This document shows positions 13,081-25,160 of a DNA stretch of 64,000 nucleotides, one piece after another. The notes beneath the pieces were generated by a model. The model searched no databases, had not been told where the DNA came from, and worked only from the letters and a program-made list of their open reading frames with translations. Origin of the DNA: Welwitschia mirabilis (Eukaryota; Gnetophyta; Gnetopsida; Welwitschiales); contig JBOZIK010000001.1 of NCBI GenBank assembly GCA_051453625.1, positions 267,476,380 to 267,540,379 of the forward strand, in the 5' to 3' direction. The position numbers and the translations under genes were made by a program. Position 1 is the first letter of the stretch. Every line of letters starts with the position of its first letter.

Positions 13081-13700
13081 TGTTCTTCATGAATGATTTA
13101 TTTGCCTCATTAGATTATGTGAACTTAAAGGATATAAAGATAATTAGCTTTATTAGCATACCATGGGTTTTGATGTTGAGGGTTAGCATTTACCATTAAC
13201 AGTTGCTTATTTGGAAATTCATCATCAACGATATCCTCAATCTAGTTTGATAGGGTTAATTCCAAGCACGAAAGATGATCAATTATCACTTTCTTCCTTT
13301 CTTATTTATCCCTAATGTTAAGGTTGAACTCTTACATGAAAAACATCAATGCATAATTTGTACATTATTAATTTTTTTTTTTTTAATAGAAACTCTATAG
13401 CCAATTGATTAGTATATACTCGTGTTTTAAATACAATGAGCTAACTTCAAAAATTATCTAGTTTGGTGAAGATGGCTAATAATGTTTTTGTTAGTATTCA
13501 TGTAATTACATTGGATTACATTGAGAACTTTTGAGATGTAGTAGATGACATGAATTTTATGATCAATATACTATTCTAGGACTACACTAATGGTAGTATT
13601 ACTTGCATTGCACATTAAGCCAAATGGGAATTGCAATTTGGCATACTAATGATAGGTATAGCAGTGACATTTTTTGTTAAAGAGATTTAAGGCTGTCTTA
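13080..13700 (-). pseudogene. Element D RNase H and tether to integrase
   Basis: The minus strand gives LLQEFNLNIRDK and VIIDHLSCLE, then DIVDDEFPNKQLL near 13190-13340. These correspond to the end of gypsy RNase H (the ADHLSRLE block) and the linker to integrase. Stops and frameshifts are present. It lies between RT and integrase, as expected. Confidence 0.7.
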
Positions 13701-14620
13701 CATGGTTTACTTTAAAAAAAGAACTTATCATTTTTTATTAATTTATATAAGGCTCCATAAATCCTTAATGAATCATTTATAATATCCCACATCCTAAGAA
13801 TCCTATTAAGGTTTGTAGATTAGTTAGAGTAGAGAAGGTAGTAATAACTTGAACCTTTTTGGGATTCATTATCATAGCATTTTAAGAGAGAATGCATCCT
13901 AATACAATCCCATTTAGAACCATGAATGGATCTCTTCCCAGCTTAATTTCATGTCTTTTTCAATGCAATGTGATAGAATCTTAGAGATGTGTTTCAAGGT
14001 CTAATAAAAAAATTCACTATATATTAAGAAATCATCTATGAATGTTTTAACAAAGTCTTCTAACATGTTTTTAAAAAATTGAAATCATGACTTTTTTAAA
14101 AGTGATAAGAGCATTATATAATCTAAAAGGCATTCTTTGATAAGCAAAAATACCAAATAAAAAAATCAATGTAGTTTCATTTTTATTCTTAGGAGCCATG
14201 AAAATTTTGTTCTATCCATTAAACCCATCTAAAAAATAATAGTATTCTCAAAATGATAGTTTTGGGAATATTTTGTTAATATAGGGATGGGAGGTGGTCC
14301 TTTTTAGTATGTTCATTTAGTTTTCTAAAGTTGATATAAACTCTCCACATGTTATTCTTCTTTGATACCATTATAATAGGACTTATCCATTCACTTTATT
14401 ATATTGGGTAAATAATGCCTTTCTTTTATAACTTATTTATTTATTCCTTGATTACTTTCATGGTATAGGGTTTAAACATCAAGGAGGTTTCCTAACTAGT
14501 TTTTATATCATCTTCAAAATAGATGTTATACATGATAAGGGCTAGTGAAAATCTATTTTGAAATATTTATATCATTCGATAAATTCTCCCTTATTTCATT
14601 TAAGAATTTGCATTAATTTA
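13700..14620 (-). pseudogene. Element D reverse transcriptase
   Basis: The minus strand from about 14470 leftward gives KGIIYPI, SEWISPIIMVSKKNN, MWRVYINFRKLNEHTKKDH, KECLLDYIMLL and LEDFVKTFIDDFLIYSEF. The catalytic pair remains as FIDDF at about 14029-14043. Upstream parts show the KLN and DHLP blocks of Ty3/gypsy RT. Several in-frame stops sit where Gln, Arg or Trp codons are expected. Unlike element C, the two aspartates are intact. Confidence 0.85.
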
Positions 14621-14971
14621 TTTTCTTTCTCAAGTTTTAGTTTACAAATAATGATTAAGGGTTTTATTTTACTTCCTCAAGAAAGATATAGTTTAGTATA
14701 GAAGGAAAGTTCTTAAGCTTCCTCACTTTAAATGTTTTAGCCATTAGAAGGACCAAAAAATGTACTGTTCTTTGATTTTTATAACATTAGTTAATTGATT
14801 ATCTAAATGTGAGAAGGATTTTATGCTTGCTTTCCATTACTAGTTAGAAAGGATCATTCATGAGTAAAGCCTTAGTAATGATATTGATGAATATGGAATT
14901 TATCAAGATTTCCCTTCTTCTTATCATTTTAATGGATTAAAGATATTTATATTAATCTTTAGGTTCATAAA

Positions 14972-15790
14972 GGTTAACTATACTCTTATTCGATAATGAG
15001 TTATTTCGTTTACTATAGCTAAACAAGATCTTCCTACTATGATTGAAAAAAATCCTATGTGAGATCTAGAATAAAATTAGCTAGGTATATTTCTTAGCCA
15101 ACTCTTACTAAGATATTTTTAATAATTTTCTTTGGGCTAGTGATAGATCTATTAATCAAGGATAAAGTCATTTTGGTTTTAGAGTACTTTGTTAATTCCA
15201 AACTTTTACTAGGTAGAATGATAGAATGTTAATACTTGCTTCTAAGTTTAGTAATGCATGNNNNNNNNNNNNNNNNNNNNNNNNNNNNNNNNNNNNNNNN
15301 NNNNNNNNNNNNNNNNNNNNNNNNNNNNNNNNNNNNNNNNNNNNNNNNNNNNNNNNNNNNNNNNNNNNNNNNNNNNNNNNNNNNNNNNNNNNNNNNNNNN
15401 NNNNNNNNNNNNNNNNNNNNNNNNNNNNNNNNNNNNNNNNNNNNNNNNNNNNNNNNNNNNNNNNNNNNNNNNNNNNNATACTCTTATTCGATAATGAGTC
15501 ATTGTATGTACTATAGCTAAACAAGATCTTCCTATTATGATTGAAAAATCCTATGTGATATCTAGAGTAAAATTATCTAGGTATATTTCTTAGCCAACTC
15601 TCACTAAGATGTCTTTAATAATTTCCTTTGGGCTAGTGATAGATTTATTAATTAAGGATAAAGTCATTTTGATTTTAGAGTTTGTTAATTTCAAACTTTT
15701 ACTAGGTAGAATGGTAGAATGTTAATACTTGCTTCTTAGTTTAGTAATGCATGAGGCACCTTTTTATTGTTAATAACTATAGGTATTATC
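14972..15790 (-). pseudogene. Element D aspartic protease (seen twice around a gap)
   Basis: The minus strand shows ALLNLEASINIL, the place of the DLGAS/DTGAS active site, followed by a broken stretch ending with IIIGRSCLAIVHT, which matches the LGRPFLAT block. The Asp is now Asn and the Gly is Glu, both explicable by G-to-A changes, so the protease is inactive. The same region is present at 15000-15260 and 15490-15780, on either side of a 217-N gap. Both copies carry the altered active site, so it is not a sequencing error. Confidence 0.75.
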
Positions 15791-16900
15791 AATGATCCAA
15801 GGTCTTTACATTTGGGAGGAATATCTTTCTTTATCATTTAAATGATGTTTTCTACTAGAGAAACTTATTGTGATATAAACTTTCTCTTTCTTTTTAAACA
15901 CAAGTCTCAAAGTACTTGGAATAGAGAGGTACATCCTTAACTACTTAAATCAAAGTTATTTTTAATTTCAATTACTTAAATAATTGGTTTTAATTTTTAT
16001 CATTTATTATATCTTATTTTAACCATTTGAAAAAGGACATTTATTAATTGATTTCTTACTAGGCTTAACTAAAAAAAGGAGATGGGCTTTCTAGATTTGT
16101 TAGTTTCATTAGTTTAGATCCCTTCCCTCTAAATCTTGCATGTACTGAATTATTATTAACCGGATCCTTTTTCTTCTTCTAGGATGATGTATGCATCAGA
16201 TCTTCTAATTTATGTCTAGTTATACTAGTAAATTCCCATACTTACTCACAGATTTTGTGGGTAAGGTTTGGTTCACCTTGTATTGGTAACCTTAACTACT
16301 ACTTTTATATTAGATCCATAACTATACATATCATCTTTCTCATTTTTTCATTTAATAGATCAATTTGTTATTTCAAACCTGTGGTCATAGTCCACTATTG
16401 ATAAAATTACTTAGATCTAAAATTTTTATTATTTCCTTTATAAGGTCTATACTATGGTTTAAAATTCTTAAGTGCCACGAGTAATGGTGATTAAAAATTT
16501 TAATTCCCTTATCATGGCATTCTTGGATAGTTTAGAGTATTGTTTAATGGATGTGGTACATTAGATGAGGAAGGAAAGTTTCCTTGAAAAGTAGCAACTA
16601 TTTCTTTTAAAAACTCTAGTATATATTGTCATGCTTCATAAACTTAAGTCTAATGCCCTGAATGTTCCTAGATGAAGCATGTTTCTACATTTTCTATGCT
16701 TGATACATTTTCCTCAGGTTGGAATGATGGTTGCAATGGGCTATTATTTAGTTGTAATGTTGGTTAAATTGCTACAATGGTTGGATGTGTTTATAAAGGT
16801 GGTTGAAATCGTTGTGATTTTGTCATGATATTTTTTAAGACTTGCATCATTTATTCCATTTTCTTAATCATAATTACTTGTTCTAAGGCCTGTAGCATGT
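15790..16900 (-). pseudogene. Element D gag-protease linker
   Basis: This is low-complexity coding remnant between the gag core and protease of element D. I see no domain I can name with confidence. The minus-strand frame is broken by many stops. Confidence 0.4.
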
Positions 16901-18004
16901 TTTAGCCTAGTGAATCAGCTCTTGATCTAATCAATTAATTCTTTTAAAATTATAAAATCTTCTTTTGGTATTTTATTCAAAATATTTCCTCTTGCTATAA
17001 AATATACTTATTTTCTAATGTACCTATCTTATGTTTTAATGAAAGTTTGAAGAAGTTAATGAGAGGAAAATTCATGACGTGGATTAGATTAANNNNNNNN
17101 NNNNNNNNNNNNNNNNNNNNNNNNNNNNNNNNNNNNNNNNNNNNNNNNNNNNNNNNNNNNNNNNNNNNNNNNNNNNNNNNNNNNNNNNNNNNAAAATTTG
17201 AAGAAGTTAATAAGAGGAAAAATCATGATGTAGGTTAGGTTAACATAATCTATAGAATTACTCATAAATTTCTTTATAAATTTCATCCTACTTATGTTGA
17301 AAGCTTATGAGATATTTCCTAAGGCTATATAGTTTATGATCTCAAAGAAATTTTTTCATAAAGACATTTTTCAATTCATTACAACTTCAAATAATACTTT
17401 ATATGATTTGGAGCCAGATGTTCACTTTCTCCTTTAAGATGGCTCTAAAAGTGATTACCTTTATTTTATCAATGACTATTGGGACTAGTAAATCCATCAT
17501 GTTTTTAAACTTAATTAAATGTATTATGGGATCTTCTCCACTAGTTTCATAAAAGGTAGGTAAAAGTTATATATTTTTGATTTCAATGTTTAATTGAGAA
17601 GGTAATACTAAGGTTCCATCATAAAATTTAAATCCTTCAGTGCAAATCAAAGTTGAATTAGATTTCATACATTCATTATAGTTCGAAAATTTTAAAATCA
17701 CCCAAGAGTTGTAGGAGTTGTTCTAGTTGGTGTTGTAAATCTAAATTGCATTCCTAGATTAGATGGTAGTCCTTCAAGATACATAATTAGAATTATGGGA
17801 TTATAACTAGTGGTTGATGGAATTAGGATGATACCTATGATAGAGTTTGAATATGTTAGTATTATAGGTTATCCCAATCTTATGGTATACATTAGATTAA
17901 CTACTACTATTGGTGGCATTATTTATTAGAATGGAGGAGTAGGACATGCAGTTCAAGAAAAGGCATCAGTAGTTTTAAGTGTAGTATAGACATTTTCTAG
18001 GATG
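16900..18004 (-). pseudogene. Element D gag, main part
   Basis: The minus strand from about 17560 leftward gives TSGEDPIIHLIKFKNMMDLL, ITFRAILKEKVNIWLQ, CNELKNVFMKKFL and LRKYLISFQHK. This is the retrotransposon gag core with the ahead-of-helix EDP block, the W-containing block and the MKKFL block. A 100-N gap (17093-17192) has matching flanks. The N-terminal part is displaced to 28082-28420 because element A inserted at 18005-18009. Confidence 0.75.
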
Positions 18005-18639
18005 TAGTTTGTAAGTATAAGTTTCAATGATGTCAATAGGTATGAGAATAAAGAACAAATATGGCCATCATTTGTCATAGTCATTTTAAGAAGTCAACCC
18101 TTACATGTGGATGTCCCCACTCAAAATAAGATAGACATTCCTTCTATTTGTGAGTAATTTGTATCTATGATAGGTCTCAGGCCTAGATGTCTTCACTCAA
18201 ATAGGGTAAACATATCTTCTCCTTGCAAGAATGGTAATTAATAGGTCTCAGGTGCAGACGTCCTCACTTCAATTAGCCTGAACATTTTCCCTACATTTAG
18301 ATTTTTCCTAGTCTGCACCTATGGAAGGTGCAGACATTCATCCCTTTTAAGGATGGACATCCTCCCACTTTTAGTAGTGCAGACATTCACACTACCTTGA
18401 TGATGGACATTTACCCCACTAGGAGTAAGGACATCCCTAATTCTTAAGACAGGTATCCTTCCTTTAAACTGTTGGAAAAATGGTCTTCTTTAGGTAAAAG
18501 CGTGGTGGTTTTCAATGATTATTCTCTTTTGGTATGCCATTAAATCACATTGGTAATATGAATTTAATTGGAATATTAGATTGAAATGCATTGAAATCAT
18601 GATTTAGGATTTCTATTCAATGTCTATTTCTTCCTTCTC

Positions 18640-18648
18640 TATAAAAGG
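18640..18648 (+). promoter_or_regulatory. TATA box in element A 5' LTR
   Basis: TATAAAAGG lies in a pyrimidine-rich context, CTTCTCTATAAAAGGGG. The same position in the 3' LTR reads TATAAAAG (27384-27391). It is the likely core promoter of the element. Confidence 0.6.
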
Positions 18649-18884
18649 GGTAAAACCTGTTTTGTTAGGGTTACAGAAATACAAAGGCATATATAGTTTT
18701 GTAAAGAAAATAAAAAGGTAATTTTTGATGATATATTTGCAATTCATAATCCTATCTTATGTATTGATTTGTAGTAGATTCTATATTATTGCATTTATGC
18801 TTTAGGAACATTTCATTTTTCTTCTATTCTTCTTATGGTTGATTTTGAGCTGTTAAAAGACTTCAAGTATGAAAGATTAATGAT

Positions 18885-19040
18885 AAGCTTGGAAAATCAT
18901 TACTATTATGTGTAAGGTTAATGATAAGCCTAGAAAATCATTACTATTCTATGTGAAGTTGATGATAAGCCTAAAAAATCATCACTGCTGTAATAGGGAT
19001 TACTGATTAACTAGAAAATCATCAGTTCAAGAGTGATAAG
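18885..19040 (+). repeat. Short tandem units in element A LTR
   Basis: A unit of about 50 bp containing TTGATGATAAGCCTA followed by AAATCATCACT repeats about three to four times. The 3' LTR has the same array at 27590-27740. Each unit can pair GATGAT with ATCATC. It sits downstream of the TATA box, so it would be transcribed in the leader. Confidence 0.65.
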
Positions 19041-19252
19041 GGAATCAAGACAGATGACATCTTGTCTTTCCTTGAAGAGTGGAGTAGGGATGTTGCCAAA
19101 TCACTATAAATCTTATGGATTAATTATTTTTCTATTTTACTATTTTTATCAAATTTAGTTTTTATTTGTAAAGATGATTAATTTCATTTTAGAATTATAT
19201 TTTAGATTTAAAGGTAATCATTATTCCTATTCACCCTTGTAGGAATTTCAAT

Positions 19253-19264
19253 TGGTATTAGAGC
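19253..19264 (+). promoter_or_regulatory. Primer-binding site, element A (tRNA-iMet type)
   Basis: TGGTATTAGAGC lies two bases after the LTR end. It matches TGGTATCAGAGC, the common copia primer site, with a single C-to-T change. Confidence 0.9.
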
Positions 19265-19305
19265 AAGGTTACTCTTTATAGAGCTTTACCACTTTGAGTG
19301 ATATA

Positions 19306-22140
19306 ATGGGACCTATTGCTANNNNNNNNNNNNNNNNNNNNNNNNNNNNNNNNNNNNNNNNNNNNNNNNNNNNNNNNNNNNNNNNNNNNNNNNNNNNNNN
19401 NNNNNNNNNNNNNNNNNNNNNNNNNNNNNNNNNNNNNNNNNNNNNNNNNNNNNNNNNNNNNNNNNNNNNNNNNNNNNNNNNNNNNNNNNNNNNNNNNNNN
19501 NNNNNNNNNNNNNNNNNNNNNNNNNNNNNNNNNNNNNNNNNNNNNNNNNNNNNNNNNNNNATCAAGTAGGTCAGTGGTCCTCTATAAAGGAAATCTGGGA
19601 TAACCTCGAGATCATTGGTAAAGATACAAGTATTGTGAAAAATTCCAAGTTACAATTCTTAATAACTAAATTTTAGAATACTATAATGGAAGAATAGGAA
19701 TATATCACTGAATACACCACCAAGGTTATGGAAATTTTGAATAAAATGTAGGTTCATGAAGAAAAGATTCTAGAAGAAAGAGTTATGCAAAAAATGTTGA
19801 GAAGCTTACCTAAGCATTTTAGACCTAAGATTACAGTGATAGAAGAGAGCAAAAATCTAGATTCCATGAGTTTAGAGAATCTCAAGAAACCATTGATTAC
19901 ATATGAAGATATCATTATGGATGATGAGGANNNNNNNNNNNNNNNNNNNNNNNNNNNNNNNNNNNNNNNNNNNNNNNNNNNNNNNNNNNNNNNNNNNNNN
20001 NNNNNNNNNNNNNNNNNNNNNNNNNNNNNNNNNNNNNNNNNNNNNNNNNNNNNNNNNNNNNNNNNNNNNNNNNNNNNNNNNNNNNNNNNNNNNNNNNNNN
20101 NNNNNNNNNNNNNNNNNNNNNNNNNNNNNNNNNNNNNNNNNNNNNNNNNNNNNNNNNNNNNNNNNNNNNNNNNNNNNNNNNNNNNNNNNNNNNNNNNNNN
20201 NNNNNNNNNNNNNNNNNNNNNNNNNNNTCATGAAGAAAAGATTCTAGAACAAACAGTTATGCAAAAAATGTTGAAAAGCTTACCTTAGCGTTTTAGACCT
20301 AAGATTATTGTGATAGAAGAGAGCAAAAATCTAGATACCATGAGTTTAGAGAAGCTCAAGAAATCATTGATTATATATGAAGCTATCATTACGGATGATG
20401 AGGAATCTAAGATAAAGAATATTACCTTGAAATGTTCAAGTCAATGCAAAGAAGGTTCCAACGATGAAGAGATGATGAGCACCTAGTTCCTTTGGCTAGA
20501 AATTTCAAAAGATTTCTAAGAAAACATAAAGACCTTAATAGAAAAAGAGTTAATACCAATGAGAATCAGTTTGAGAATAAAAATTCTTTCAAGAACTTTA
20601 ATAGAAAAATAAAGCTTTAGAATGCTTTGAGTGTAAGGGCTTTGAACACACAATAGTGGAATGTTTCAACACATAAAAGGTCAAGAAAGCCCTCAAAGTT
20701 ACTTGGAATGATGAGGAAGAATTTAATTCAAAGAAATATCAAGATGATGAAGATGAGTATGAATTGTTAGCCATTACTAGTGAGTATGCCTTCATATCAA
20801 CTACCAAGGATGAGCATGCAGTCTTTAATGAGAAAGAGATAATATCTAAAAATTTTAAAAATATTAAAGAAGCTTATGAATGATTATATTTTCTTTATGA
20901 GGATTTAGCTTGTAAAAATAAGGATTTAATATCTAAATTATTTTCTCCACAAACTAAACTTGAATTAGCTAATAAAGAGTTAGATACAGCCACTGAAAGT
21001 CTTACAGGTCTGAATAACACTATTTATCTTCTATTAAGGGAGTCAAAGGATGTAATGAAACTTAATGCTACTATTTCNNNNNNNNNNNNNNNNNNNNNNN
21101 NNNNNNNNNNNNNNNNNNNNNNNNNNNNNNNNNNNNNNNNNNNNNNNNNNNNNNNNNNNNNNNNNNNNNNNNNNNNNATGTTCAAGTCAATGCAAAGAAG
21201 GTTCCAATAATGAAAAGATGATGAGGACTTAGTTCCTTTAGCTAGAAATTTCAAAAGATTTCTAAGAAAACATAAAGACCTTAATAGAAAAAGATTTAAT
21301 ACCAATGAGAATCAGTTTGAGAATAAAAATTATTTCAAGAACTTTAATAGAAAAATAAACCTTTAGAATTCTTTGAGTGTAAGGGCTTTGGACATACAAT
21401 AGTGAAATCTTTCAACACACAAAAGGCCAAAATCAAAGGTAAGAAAGCCCTCAAAGTTACTTGAGATGATGAGGAAGAATCTAATTCAAAGAAATATCAA
21501 GATGATAAAGAGGAGTATGAATTGTTAGCCATTACTAGTGAGCATTCCTTCATATCAACTATCAAGGGTAATCATGCAATTTTTAATGAGAAAGAGGTAA
21601 TATCTAAAAATTTTAAAAATATTAAAGAAGCTTATGAATGATTATATTTTCTTTATTAGGATTTATCTTGTAAAAATAAGGATTTAATATCTAAATTATT
21701 GTCTCCACAAACTAAACTTGACTTCACTAATAAAGAGTTGGATACGGCCACTGAAAGTCTTATAGGTATGAATTAAACTATTTATCTTCTATTAAGGGAG
21801 TCAGAGGATGTAAGGAAACTTAATGCTACTATCTCATATCATGCCAATAGTGTATAATCTAATAATAAGAGGTATGCTTTGAAGTCCAATAATTTGAATT
21901 CCTTCCATATTCATTGTTTCTATTGTGGAGGCCTAGGACATGTTAGATTTTATTATTTCATTAGAAAGGGAAACTTTTTCCATTATACAAGTGAATGGCT
22001 TTTTTGGAAATCAAAAGAAATAAACAATCAACCTATCGTTAAGAAAAAATGGGTTAAAAAGGAATCTATTAAAAGATTGCTTGTTCAGATTGCTCTTAAA
22101 GTAAGGGAGCATCCTAAATGGTACTTGCACAGTGAATGTT
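19306..22140 (+). pseudogene. Element A gag and zinc knuckles
   Basis: The likely start is ATG at 19306 (MGPIA), just before a 239-N gap. After it come VSGPLQRKSG and, in another frame, KEIWDNLEIIGKDTS, MQKMLRSLPKHFRPKITVIE and SLENLKKPLITYEDII, which match the copia gag (UBN2-type) core. A CX2CX4HX4C zinc knuckle, CFECKGFEHTIVEC, lies at 20623-20664. A later coiled-coil-like region (AFISTTKDEHAVFNEKE, LYFLYEDLACKNKDL) resembles the long gag C-terminus of SIRE-type elements. Flanks are duplicated around the gaps 19931-20227 and 21078-21177. In the second copy of the zinc knuckle, Cys codons are lost. Confidence 0.8.
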
Positions 22141-22990
22141 AAAGACATATGGCAGGTGATAGAAGAAAGTTTCATACATTTGTCAACTATGATGGAGGAG
22201 AGGTTTATTTTAGTGATAATTAAAAAGAAACCATCAAGGAAAAAGATATGGTTTATGAATTTGATCTTTTAAAAATTGATGATGTTTTGTATGTAGAGGG
22301 TCTTAAGCATAATCTATTGAGTATTATGCAAATGTGTGATAAATATAATATAGTTATTTTTGATATAAATAATTACGTGATAANNNNNNNNNNNNNNNNN
22401 NNNNNNNNNNNNNNNNNNNNNNNNNNNNNNNNNNNNNNNNNNNNNNNNNNNNNNNNNNNNNNNNNNNNNNNNNNNNNNNNNNNATTTGAAGTCCTTCCAT
22501 ATTCGTTGTTTCTATTATGGAGGCCTAGGACATGTTAGATTTTCTTATGCTATTAGAAAGGGAAACTTTTTCCATTATACACGTGACTGGCTTTTTTGGA
22601 AATCAAAAGAAATAAAAAATAAACCTATCATTAAGTAAAAATGGGTTAAAAGGAAATCTGTTAAAGGATTGCTTGTTCAAACATCTCTTAAAGTAAGGGA
22701 GCATCCTAGATGGTACTTGCACAGTGAATGTTAAAGACATATGGCAGGTGATAGAAGACAATCTCATACATTTGTCAACTATGATGGAGGAGAGGTTTCT
22801 TTTAGTGATAATCAAAAAGCAAACATCAAGTGAAAAGATATGTTTTATGAATTTGATCTTTTAAAAATTGATGATGTTTTGTATGTAGAGGGTCTTAAGC
22901 ATAATCTATTGAGTATTACGCAAATTTGTGATAAAGATAATATAGTTATTTTTTATAAAAATAATTACATGGTAAAGAATGTATCTACTA
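21879..22990 (+). pseudogene. Element A second CCHC motif, protease and pre-integrase region
   Basis: The order is CFYCGGLGHVRF (CCHC-like), then KWYLHSEC followed by a stop and RHMAGD, then FVNYDGGEV, then VLYVEGLKHNLLSIMQMCD. This is the copia protease entry and the GAG-pre-integrase block. The catalytic DSG is replaced by HSE, in both copies flanking the gap 22384-22483, so the protease is inactive. The region 21890-22383 is repeated at 22484-22975. Confidence 0.85.
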
Positions 22991-23039
22991 ATAAGAAACT
23001 TTTATAGGAAATTTATATTCTAAAGGAGTCAAGTCTAAT

Positions 23040-23510
23040 GCTAAAGTATTATGTGATTTTACTTAAGTGAGTCAAGAACATCTTGGACATAGAAGAATAG
23101 GTCTTTCAAATGTTGCAAACTTGAAGACCATATATCAATAAGAGTTCATTAGAGGTTTATCCAAACTTAGCTTTTTAAATTCTGTCTTCTGTGGACAATG
23201 TCAAAAAAACAAATTCATGAAGTCTTCTTTTAAATTCAAGTCTGAGTTATCTGCATAATGGCCTATAGGATTGTTGCACTTAGATTCAATAGGGCCTAGA
23301 AAAGTTTAAAAGATAAATGGTAAAAGATATTTTATGATAATTGATAATTTTATTCACTATACATGGAATTTCTAAACCTAATGCTTTTAATAAGCTTTAT
23401 CATCTTCATAGAAAGATTAACAATGGAAAGAGCCTTAGCATTATGAAAAGTAGGTTTAATCATAGAAACTTTAGGGCTATCAATAAAAATCTAACACTTA
23501 ATTTGTCAAA
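23040..23510 (+). pseudogene. Element A integrase, truncated
   Basis: Translation gives SQEHLGHRRIGLSNVANLKT, SVFCGQCQKNKFMKSSFKFK and LLHLDSIGPRKV, then KRYFMIIDNFIHYTWNF. These are the HHCC zinc-binding part and the first catalytic Asp (LHLD). The block that should hold the second Asp reads SLSIMKSRFNHRNF, without the Asp. The rest of the core is deleted and the sequence passes directly into RT remnants. Confidence 0.8.
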
Positions 23511-24690
23511 GGTTATACATAAAAGATGGCTTGGAGAGCTCAATTTCTTCTTATTCTTATAAAATGAATAGCTCAGGAATGGTGTTAGCCAATCTAAGTA
23601 TGTCAAGGAGCATGTAAAGACATACAAACTTGATTAAATAAAATAGGTTTACACTCCCATGTCCACATCCATAATAATTCATCCTGATCATGTGTTGACA
23701 AATAGACAACTTGGTGACATGTTTACCAAGCCACTTTTAGAAGTGATATTTGAGCTTTCAANNNNNNNNNNNNNNNNNNNNNNNNNNNNNNNNNNNNNNN
23801 NNNNNNNNNNNNNNNNNNNNNNNNNNNNNNNNNNNNNNNNNNNNNNNNNNNNNNNNNNNNNNNNNNNNNNNNNNNNNNNNNNNNNNNNNNNNNNNNNNNN
23901 NNNNNNNNNNNNNNNNNNNNNNNNNNNNNNNNNNNNNNNNNNNNNNNNNNNNNNNNNNNNNNNNNNNNNNNNNNNNNNNNNNNNNNNNNNNNNNNNNNNN
24001 NNNNNNNNNNNNNNNNNNNNNNNNNNNNNNNNNNNNNNNNNNNNNNNNNNNNNNNNNNNNNNNNNNNNNNNNNNNNNNNNNNNNNNNNNNNNNNNNNNNN
24101 NNNNNNNNNNNNNNNNNNNNNNNNNNNNNNNNNNNNNNNNNNNNNNNNNNNNNNNNNNNNNNNNNNNNNNNNNNNNNNNNNNNNNNNNNNNNNNNNNNNN
24201 NNNNNNNNNNNNNNNNNNNNNNNNNNNNNNNNNNNNNNNNNNNNNNNNNNNNNNNNNNNNNNNNNNNNNNNNNNNNNNNNNNNNNNNNNNNNNNNNNNNN
24301 NNNNNNNNNNNNNNNNNNNNNNNNNNNNNNNNNNNNNNNNNNNNNNNNNNNNNNNNNNNNNNNNNNNNNNNNNNNNNNNNNNNNNNNNNNNNNNNNNNNN
24401 NNNNNNNNNNNNNNNNNNNNNNNNNNNNNNNNNNNNNNNNNNNNNNNNNNNNNNNNNNNNNNNNNNNNNNNNNNNNNNNNNNNNNNNNNNNNNNNNNNNN
24501 NNNNNNNNNNNNNNNNNNNNNNNNNNNNNNNNNNNNNNNNNNNNNNNNNNNNNNNNNNNNNNNNNNNNNNNTGATCATGTGTTGACAAATAGACAACTTG
24601 GTGACATGTTTACCAAGCCACTTTTAGAAGTGATATTTGAGCTTTCAAGGGTTGAGTTAGGCATAGGAACATGCCAAATTAAGGTATTAT
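23510..24690 (+). pseudogene. Element A RT and RNase H remnants joined by deletions
   Basis: After the integrase the sequence jumps to LGELNFFLFL, SKYVKEHVKTYKLD and VYTPMSTS, which belong to the C-terminal RT. It then jumps to DHVLTNRQLGDMFTKPLLEV, the end of copia RNase H. The catalytic RT core and most of RNase H are missing. An 810-N gap (23762-24571) follows, and its right flank repeats the last 77 bp, so little may actually be lost in the gap. Confidence 0.85.
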
Positions 24691-24699
24691 TTTTTTAAA

Positions 24700-25160
24700 T
24701 TTAATACCAAAAATTATTCATTTTATTAAGTTTTTTGTGCATCAAGAGCATTGTTTTTTTCTTTCTAGTGTTGTTTATGGTTTTTTTCATTTCTATTCAA
24801 ACTTCTTATTTTTCTTCTTATCATCAGATCTCCCTACCACTCCAGGATTCTGGATGTATGTCCCCTCAAGAATTTAGATGTCTTCCCACTTGAAAGTGGG
24901 TCTCAGGACAAGTGAAGGCTGGACATCTATCCCTTAAAATGCTAGACATCTATGCATCTTGCAGATGTGAATTTGCATTTTATTCTACCAAAACGCTCCT
25001 TGGTCATCCAAATCTATAAATTTTATCATTCACCCCTTTGTCTTATCTCATCCTATTATTTTCCAGTGGTCCAGTCCTTAGAAGTAAGTATTCCTTTCTT
25101 AGTTTCTTGATCCTTTTTCCTTCTTCAATAGCTTGTTTCTTTTTTTCTTCCTCTTCGTTT
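24700..25160 (+). other. Element A spacer with LTR-like hexamer cluster
   Basis: Between RNase H and the third ORF there is a stretch at 24851-24970 with GATGT, ATGTCC, GATGTC, GACATC, GACATC and GATGT forms, the same decayed GACGTC family that fills the LTR. It is followed by a pyrimidine-rich segment. Confidence 0.6.

Larger units (their letters stand above)
18010..19250 (+). repeat. Element A 5' LTR
   Basis: It starts TGTAAGTATAAG and ends GGAATTTCA. It is collinear with 26578-28076. It holds a cluster of GACGTC-derived hexamers (18110-18480; one intact GACGTC at 18257-18262), a TATA box, three to four copies of a GATGATAAGCCTA-type unit (18880-19030) and a late block with GAGTGGAGTAGG and CACTATAAATC, which also occurs in the LTR of element B. 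Confidence 0.9.

Noticed and set aside
18104-18480. Possible CRISPR-like or tandem satellite array of GACATC units
   Set aside because: Spacing is irregular, there are no unique spacers of constant length, and the repeats lie inside a plant LTR.
23659-24596. Long open frames on both strands
   Set aside because: They are almost entirely the 810-N gap; only the RNase H end at the margins is real.
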